From an uncultured Oscillospiraceae bacterium (GTDB taxonomy: Bacteria; Bacillota_A; Clostridia; Oscillospirales; Oscillospiraceae), in NCBI GenBank assembly GCA_900757695.1, contig CAAEOU010000193.1, forward strand, positions 1-10,169: a stretch of 10,169 nt of DNA. The letters run 5' to 3'. Shown piece by piece: positions 6,096 to 10,169 of the stretch; position 1 is the first letter of the stretch, and every line of letters begins with the position of its first letter. The position numbers and the translations under genes are program-made. The notes under the pieces were generated by a model. It did no database searches and was not told where the DNA came from. It saw only the letters and a list, made by a program, of their open reading frames with translations.

Positions 6096-8019
6096 TGCGT
6101 GCCCGCTTGGCATCGCCGGTGACCACAAACCATGGGGTAACGCCCTCCAGGCTCTTTACGATGTCATCGTTGGAACGGTTGCCGCAGCAGTAGTACACGT
6201 AATCAGCCTCGGCAAACTGCTCTTTTCCATCCTTGTCAAGGAACTTCACACCCTTGTCGGTGATCTCCTTGGTGGTGACGGAGCAATCGAGGATCATGCC
6301 GGCCTTATCCATACGGGGCAGCAGGGCGGCACGCTGGGAGGGGTAGGAGTCCTTGCACATGGCATCGCGCATCTCGAGAATCTGCACCTTTGCGCCGCAC
6401 TCGCTGGCGAAGAAGTAGCCGGACTCACAGCCGATGGCGCCGCCGCCGATGATCACGACCTTCTTGCCCTTGAGCTTCTCAATATCCTTGTAAGCTTCTA
6501 CGGCATGCTGGGCGTGCTCAACACCGGGAATGGGGGGCACGAAGGGATGAGAACCAACGGCGCAGATCACAGCGTCCGCATGGAAGCTCTCCAGCATCTC
6601 GTGGGTAGCTTCAGTGTTCAGCATCACCTTGACGCCTGCATGCTTGCAGCGGGCGATGAGGCTGTCACGGAACCGAAGCAGGGATTCCTTATCGGTGTCC
6701 ACTTCGGTGAACCACAGAAGTCCGCCCAGCTTGCTGTCCTTTTCCACCAGCGTGACATCGTGGCCACGCTCTGCGGCGGTAACGGCTGCATACATGCCGG
6801 ATACACCGCCGCCGATCACCAGAACCTTGCGGCTGCCGGTGGGCTTGGGGGCATTTCTCCAGCGGAGCTCTCTCTGCCCCCAGGGATTGACGGCACAGTG
6901 CCAAAGCTCGGGGATGGGACGTACATCGGGGTCGGAAGCGAGGGGGTTGAAGCAGGAGCAGCGCAGGCAGGGAGCAATGGTATCCTCCAGACCCATAAGG
7001 GTCTTATTTACGAAGGCGGGATCAGCAAACTGCTGACGGCCCAGTGCTACGAAATCACACTTGCCGGAGGCCAGCGCCTCTTCAATCTGATCGGGGGCGT
7101 TGAAGCCGCCGACTGCGACCACGGGAACGTGAACGTGCTCTTTGATGGCAGCAGCCAGATCCAGATTGCAGCCATGCTTGTCGAACATGGAAGAGAAGGC
7201 CTTGGTGTTGACGTGATCCTGATAGGAACCGGAGGTCACATGGATCAGGTCTACATAGTCCTGAATGATCTCGGCAAATTCAATGCCATCCTCCAGGGTC
7301 ATGCCGCCCTCCATGCGCTCGGAGCCGGACATACGGTATTCAATCAGGAAGTCATCACCGCAGACCTCCTTGATCTTCTTACATACCATAATGGGGAACT
7401 TGGCACGGTTTGCCATGGAGCCGCCGTATTCATCGGTACGATGGTTGAACTTGGGAGAGATGAACTGGTTCAGCAGCCAGCCGTGGCCGCCGTGGAGATT
7501 GATCATCTGGAAGCCCAGAGATTTGGCGACCCATGCAACCTCGGCCCACTGATCCGCAGTCTTTTCCATCATCTCAACGGTCATCTCTTCGACCTGTACG
7601 CCGTCGTCACGCACATAGGCAGAGGGGCCGATGGGATTCTTGTGACCGGGGATGGCATCGGGATGGTTCATGGCACCCACATGGTTGAGCTGAATGGAGG
7701 CAACCGCACCGTGGGCCTTGATGGCTTCCGTCAGCGTCATGATGGACTCCATATGGAAGGTGGTCATGGGCTTTTCCCAGAGGTTCAGGCCGTGCTCATG
7801 CCGCCAGGAATACTCGTGGTCAATGAAGGACTCGGTGAGGGTGACTTCCGCAAAGCCGCCCCGGGCCTTGGTCTCATAGACATCAATGCCCTCAGGGGTG
7901 GGATAGCCGTGATCTACGATCCGGTTGGTTGTGATCGGAGAAGCGAATACACGGTTCTTAAAGGTGATGCCCTTGATGGTCATGGGCTCAAACATATGTG
8001 GGTACTTGGTGCAGGACAT
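6043..8019 (-). CDS. Old-yellow-enzyme-type FMN/FAD/Fe-S reductase (2,4-dienoyl-CoA reductase / BaiCD-BaiH-like)
   Basis: 658 residues, the standard length for the three-cofactor class (FadH, trimethylamine dehydrogenase, BaiCD/BaiH). ATG 8019 has GAAAGGAAG (8036-8028) 8 nt upstream. Residues 1-345 form the FMN-binding TIM barrel: early KNRVFASPITTNR (21-33), INLHGGHGWLLNQF (173-186), RTDEYGGSMANR (194-205), VAVGGF (301-306), DFVALGRQ (322-329). Cysteines 351, 354, 356 and 375 (CLRCSC...HCAVNP) should bind a 4Fe-4S cluster. KVLVIGGGVSGMYAA (398-412) is the FAD Rossmann motif and VVIIGGGAIGCESG (521-534) the NAD(P)H one. NAD(P)H electrons would pass FAD to Fe-S to FMN to reduce an activated C=C bond. 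Odd points are Trp181 where relatives have Tyr, and the tight Cys spacing. It lies downstream of HxlR and aldo/keto reductase genes, so an enone or similar xenobiotic, flavonoid, steroid or acyl substrate is plausible but unproven. Confidence 0.93.
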   Translation of the reverse strand: MSCTKYPHMFEPMTIKGITFKNRVFASPITTNRIVDHGYPTPEGIDVYETKARGGFAEVTLTESFIDHEYSWRHEHGLNLWEKPMTTFHMESIMTLTEAIKAHGAVASIQLNHVGAMNHPDAIPGHKNPIGPSAYVRDDGVQVEEMTVEMMEKTADQWAEVAWVAKSLGFQMINLHGGHGWLLNQFISPKFNHRTDEYGGSMANRAKFPIMVCKKIKEVCGDDFLIEYRMSGSERMEGGMTLEDGIEFAEIIQDYVDLIHVTSGSYQDHVNTKAFSSMFDKHGCNLDLAAAIKEHVHVPVVAVGGFNAPDQIEEALASGKCDFVALGRQQFADPAFVNKTLMGLEDTIAPCLRCSCFNPLASDPDVRPIPELWHCAVNPWGQRELRWRNAPKPTGSRKVLVIGGGVSGMYAAVTAAERGHDVTLVEKDSKLGGLLWFTEVDTDKESLLRFRDSLIARCKHAGVKVMLNTEATHEMLESFHADAVICAVGSHPFVPPIPGVEHAQHAVEAYKDIEKLKGKKVVIIGGGAIGCESGYFFASECGAKVQILEMRDAMCKDSYPSQRAALLPRMDKAGMILDCSVTTKEITDKGVKFLDKDGKEQFAEADYVYYCCGNRSNDDIVKSLEGVTPWFVVTGDAKRARTVKQATYEGFCAAMDIL

Positions 8020-8083
8020 AAGTATAACTTCCTTTCATCATATGGATTTCATGGTGTGCTTCGTTATGCCTAAACCTTACCAT

Positions 8084-8112
8084 GTTTTAATGAGTTTGTG
8101 AAGTAGGCACAA
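8084..8112 (-). promoter_or_regulatory. Possible promoter for the OYE gene
   Basis: On the minus strand TTGTGC (8112-8107) and TAAAAC (8089-8084) are 17 bp apart, matching consensus at 3/6 and 4/6. This is a weak promoter placed about 14 bp downstream of the 8126-8139 palindrome, an arrangement that would suit activation. An alternative, TTGTAC (8161-8156) with TACCTG (8138-8133), would put the palindrome over the -10 and imply repression, but its -10 is poorer. Confidence 0.35.
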
Positions 8113-8125
8113 AAAAGTAAGGCTG

Positions 8126-8139
8126 TTACCTGCAGGTAA
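8126..8139. promoter_or_regulatory. Perfect 14-bp palindrome, candidate HxlR operator
   Basis: TTACCTGCAGGTAA is perfectly self-complementary and sits in the 169-bp gap between the HxlR regulator and the OYE gene. HxlR-family proteins are winged-helix dimers that bind short palindromes, often with TAC/GTA-type half-sites, next to regulated oxidoreductase genes. Lone half-site-like TTACC (8077-8081) and GTAAGG (8117-8122) lie nearby. The palindrome is not found at the aldo/keto reductase promoter (9777-9915), pointing to control of the OYE gene specifically. Confidence 0.55.
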
Positions 8140-8188
8140 GTCATTGCGGCAGCTGGTACAATGAATGCAACACTGGCGGACGAAGGAC

Positions 8189-8608
8189 TTATTTTTTCTG
8201 GAAGGGGTGATACATGATATCGTCTTCTTTTTGCCGGTAGCCATGCCACATTTCGCCCAGTGCGTCAATGGGCAGCCCTTCCTCCCGCATCACATGCCAG
8301 CCCCAGTCGTAGACCTGATCCAGCAGGGGAATCAGACTTTTTCCGCGCTCGGTGAGCCGGTATTCCGTCCTGGGCGGTGTGTCGGGGATCACCGTGCGTA
8401 CCACAAGACCGTCCTGCTCCAACGATTTGAGGTTTTGGGTCAGCACCTTTTGCGTGATGGGCAGCTGTTTGCAGAAGCGGGAGAAGTTTGTGACCGCGTC
8501 TGTATCCATGGCCTGCAGAATAAAGGGCTTCCAGCGGCAGAACACCACCCGCATCACATAATTGTAAGGGTCTTTTTCAATGTCAAATACCAATTCATTC
8601 TGCTCCAT
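8189..8608 (-). CDS. HxlR-family winged helix-turn-helix transcriptional regulator
   Basis: 139 residues, slightly longer than the usual 105-130. ATG 8608 is fixed by AAGGAGG (8622-8616) with 7-nt spacing. The core follows the family: FCRWKPFILQAM (23-34), NFSRFCKQLPITQKVLTQNLKSLEQDGLVVR (41-71, helix-turn-helix), the wing IPDTPPRTEYRLTERGKSLIPLLDQVYDWG (74-103). The usual N-terminal sensing Cys before the first helix (as Cys6 in YodB) is absent; the only cysteines are C24, beside the WKP motif, and C46, in the HTH. These could respond to electrophiles, but that is inference. The C-terminal extension (about 104-139) is polar. It lies 25 nt after the aldo/keto reductase gene and is almost surely co-transcribed with it; the palindrome just beyond its stop is the obvious target. 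HxlR proteins act as activators or repressors. Confidence 0.93.
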   Translation of the reverse strand: MEQNELVFDIEKDPYNYVMRVVFCRWKPFILQAMDTDAVTNFSRFCKQLPITQKVLTQNLKSLEQDGLVVRTVIPDTPPRTEYRLTERGKSLIPLLDQVYDWGWHVMREEGLPIDALGEMWHGYRQKEDDIMYHPFQKK

Positions 8609-8633
8609 GGGAGCGCCTCCTTATCGGGTTTCT

Positions 8634-9776
8634 TCAGGGATTCGTCTGAGGTTTTGGGATCTTGGAGAGTTCTTCGGTAAACTCTGACATAACTTTGGGA
8701 ATTTCGATGTTTTGCGGACATTTGGAAACACAAGCGCCGCAGCCGATGCATTCACTGGGGCCGTGTGCCAGCTCGGCCATGTCCATGTGGATCATGGGGC
8801 TTTTGTTCAATGCAAACCGGTTATACAGGCTCAATACAGCTGGGATATCCAGCTCCATGGGACATCCGTCGCAGTAGTGACAGCCGGTGCAGGGAACATT
8901 GACTTGGGAACGGAACAGAGACAGTGCCTTTTGCAGGGCATCCTGTTGTGCGTCCGTCAGAAGGGAACCTGCTGAGAAGGTTTTTACATTATCCTCTGCC
9001 TGATCCATCTGGGTCATGCCGCTGAGGACCACGCCCACATTTGGAAGCCCCATTACATAGCGGAAGGCCCAGGAGGCGATGGAGTGATCGGGATCGGCGG
9101 CCTTCAATATGGCGTCAGCCTCTGGTGTAAGGGAAGCAAGCCGTCCGCCGCGGCAGGGCTCCATGACCCAAACCGGCACGCCATAATTGGTTACGATCTC
9201 ATACTGCTGCTTGGCATCCTGCATATCCCAGTCCAGATAGTTGAGCTGGAGCTGGACAAATTCAAAGCAATCGTATTGATCCAAAAATGCTTTCAGGGTT
9301 TCGGGCTTTGCGTGGCTGGATACGCCCAGATGCCGGATGCGTCCGGCCTTTTTCTGCTCCAGCAGGTAGGGGATCACGCCCTTTTCGTGGGAGGTAAATA
9401 CAGGAACGCTGTCTTCGCAGAGATTGTGTACCAGATAGAAGTCAAAGTAGGATACACCGCAGCGCTGAAGCTGCTCTTCGAATATCTCCTGAGGTGTGCG
9501 GCCTTCCTCCAGAGGATAGGAGGGCATTTTGTCCGCCAGATAATAGCTGTCTCGGGGGTATTTTCCCAGCGCCTTTCCAATGAAGACCTCGGATTTTCCG
9601 CCGTGGTACATATAGGCGGTGTCAAAATAGTTGACGCCGGAGGCAATCACATAGTCGATGATCGCCTGCGCCTTTTCTTCGTCAATGGGGCCGTTCCTGC
9701 CATCCTTGGTGGGAAGCCGCATATTGCCCATGCCCAGCCGGGACAGCTTTTCACCGCATAGCTCCTGATAGGTCAT
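8634..9776 (-). CDS. Aldo/keto reductase with C-terminal ferredoxin-type Fe-S domain
   Basis: 380 residues, typical of the Clostridial AKR-ferredoxin class. ATG 9776 has AAGGAGGAA (9791-9783) upstream. The (beta/alpha)8 barrel occupies about 1-285: LGMGNMRLP (14-22), catalytic tetrad D52, Y57, K83 and H117 in FDTAYMYHGGKSE, LADKMP and YLVHNL, then RHLGVSSH (148-155) and the NADPH-site region VGVVLSGM (247-254). The C-terminal part has two four-Cys sets: C296, C299, C302, C305 (CTGCHYCDGCP) and C343, C346, C349, C353 (CIGCGACVSKCP), the second a classic ferredoxin motif. It should reduce carbonyls with NAD(P)H, and the Fe-S part may exchange electrons with ferredoxin or a partner; the substrate is unknown. 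It is the first gene of the leftward unit with HxlR and probably the OYE reductase, behind a consensus promoter. Confidence 0.94.
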   Translation of the reverse strand: MTYQELCGEKLSRLGMGNMRLPTKDGRNGPIDEEKAQAIIDYVIASGVNYFDTAYMYHGGKSEVFIGKALGKYPRDSYYLADKMPSYPLEEGRTPQEIFEEQLQRCGVSYFDFYLVHNLCEDSVPVFTSHEKGVIPYLLEQKKAGRIRHLGVSSHAKPETLKAFLDQYDCFEFVQLQLNYLDWDMQDAKQQYEIVTNYGVPVWVMEPCRGGRLASLTPEADAILKAADPDHSIASWAFRYVMGLPNVGVVLSGMTQMDQAEDNVKTFSAGSLLTDAQQDALQKALSLFRSQVNVPCTGCHYCDGCPMELDIPAVLSLYNRFALNKSPMIHMDMAELAHGPSECIGCGACVSKCPQNIEIPKVMSEFTEELSKIPKPQTNP

Positions 9777-9811
9777 TTGTAGTTCCTCCTTCTGTATTTT
9801 TCGATATCTGA

Positions 9812-9840
9812 ATTATACCACGAAGGGAATGTGCTGTCAA
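9812..9840 (-). promoter_or_regulatory. Consensus promoter for the aldo/keto reductase-HxlR unit
   Basis: On the minus strand TTGACA (9840-9835), a 17-bp spacer and TATAAT (9817-9812), with TGG making an extended -10. All twelve hexamer bases match the SigA consensus. Transcription would begin near 9805, leaving a leader of about 30 nt before the start codon. Such a strong promoter in front of a regulator gene suggests either constitutive expression or repression. Confidence 0.88.
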
Positions 9841-9861
9841 AACTCTGCTTTTGTTGACAGC
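9833..9861. repeat. Inverted repeat joining the two divergent -35 elements
   Basis: GCTGTCAA (9833-9840) and TTGACAGC (9854-9861) are perfect inverted copies separated by 13 bp. Six of the eight bases are the two -35 boxes themselves; the outer GC pair extends the match. It may be a shared operator, or just two consensus boxes with 2 bp of chance match. Confidence 0.5.
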
Positions 9862-9883
9862 CGAGGCGCACAGCCGCTATAAT
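9854..9883 (+). promoter_or_regulatory. Consensus promoter for the rightward S51-like gene
   Basis: TTGACA (9854-9859), an 18-bp spacer and TATAAT (9878-9883), both hexamers perfect. Transcription would begin near 9890, about 26 nt before the start codon at 9916. Confidence 0.83.
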
Positions 9884-9915
9884 ATATGCAAAGAAACAGG
9901 AAGGAGCGAAACGCT

Positions 9916-10169
9916 ATGACCAATGTTCTCTTGAATATTTATGAATTTCAGGCTCCCTGGGCCATGGAATATTTACGGAACATTCTGCACGGGGACCAGC
10001 AGGTCACCATTTTAACCATGAGCCACGGGGATGAGATCCCGGACGGGAAAGTGTGGAAGAATCTCTATGGCCCCGGGAAGGAGATCTACCGGGTGCTCAC
10101 GGGCGCCTTTGGCGCCTATGGGATCCCGGAAGAAGGAATCCGGTTTGTCAGCTGGTTCCACGATACGCC
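9916..10169 (+). CDS. Peptidase S51 / type 1 glutamine amidotransferase-like protein, 3'-truncated by window edge
   Basis: ATG 9916 follows AAGGAG (9901-9906) with 9-nt spacing and a consensus promoter. 84 full codons are visible, open to the window end. The N-terminus reads MTNVLLNIYEF then APWAMEYLRNIL, then a strand VTILTMSH, then a Tyr/Gly-rich stretch and AFGAYGIPEEGIRFVSWFHDT. This order (short strand, 'APWA..L', strand, 'F..YGI.EE.I....WF.DT') is what I know from Firmicute proteins annotated as type 1 glutamine amidotransferase-like or peptidase S51 family, related to the dipeptidase PepE. The part that would carry the nucleophile Ser/Cys elbow and His lies outside the window, so activity cannot be judged. 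It is transcribed away from the redox module; a shared regulatory region is possible. Confidence 0.7.
   Translation, partial: MTNVLLNIYEFQAPWAMEYLRNILHGDQQVTILTMSHGDEIPDGKVWKNLYGPGKEIYRVLTGAFGAYGIPEEGIRFVSWFHDT

Noticed and set aside
6022..8073. 683-codon open frame on the + strand opposite the OYE gene
   Set aside because: Its composition is Gly/His/Ala/Leu-rich with no domain pattern, and the opposite frame is a clear full-length reductase with all cofactor motifs and a good Shine-Dalgarno. Long antisense frames arise from codon bias in the real gene.
8165..8680. 171-codon + strand frame opposite HxlR, with TGG-TACAAT at 8154-8162 upstream as a possible promoter
   Set aside because: The -10-like element has no -35, the frame lies antisense to a clear regulator, and its protein has no recognisable features.
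9084..9761. 225-codon + strand frame opposite the aldo/keto reductase
   Set aside because: Shadow of a gene with a complete catalytic tetrad; it is Gly/His-rich and has no family resemblance.

Overview
The window reads as chromosome of an anaerobic, probably gut-associated Clostridia-type Firmicute (Oscillospiraceae or Lachnospiraceae-like). This is inferred from strong AGGAGG-type ribosome binding sites, TTGACA/TATAAT promoters, an Fe-S old-yellow-enzyme-type reductase, a ferredoxin-domain aldo/keto reductase and a PF13189 cytidylate-kinase-like protein. Base composition is moderate and even, and I see no transposase, integrase, CRISPR array, tRNA or rRNA.

Layout on the left (+ strand): (1) the 3' part of a Na+-dependent neurotransmitter-symporter-family transporter, ending at a hairpin terminator; (2) a five-TM, LTA-synthase/phosphoethanolamine-transferase-like membrane enzyme with its own extended -10 promoter and a 13-bp terminator; (3) a three-gene unit bracketed by a good promoter (3305-3333) and a strong hairpin (5919-5952): a small putatively exported protein of unknown function, an ArsB/NhaD/SLC13-type (ion transporter superfamily) permease, and a cytidylate-kinase-like P-loop protein.

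Layout on the right (- strand): aldo/keto reductase with two four-cysteine Fe-S motifs (9776-8634), HxlR-family regulator (8608-8189), then, after a 169-bp gap holding a perfect 14-bp palindrome, a 658-aa FMN/FAD/Fe-S old-yellow-enzyme-type reductase (8019-6043). Together these look like a regulated anaerobic redox module acting on carbonyl or enone compounds; the substrate is unknown. Its promoter is near consensus and is back-to-back with an equally strong promoter for a rightward peptidase-S51/glutamine-amidotransferase-like gene cut by the window end.

The points most worth a second look are the AKR-HxlR-OYE module with its operator-like palindrome, the Trp replacing the usual active-site Tyr and the compressed cysteine motif in the OYE protein, the degenerate copy of that gene's 3' end just past its stop codon, the uncharacterised small exported protein-permease-kinase unit, and the paired consensus promoters joined by an inverted repeat.
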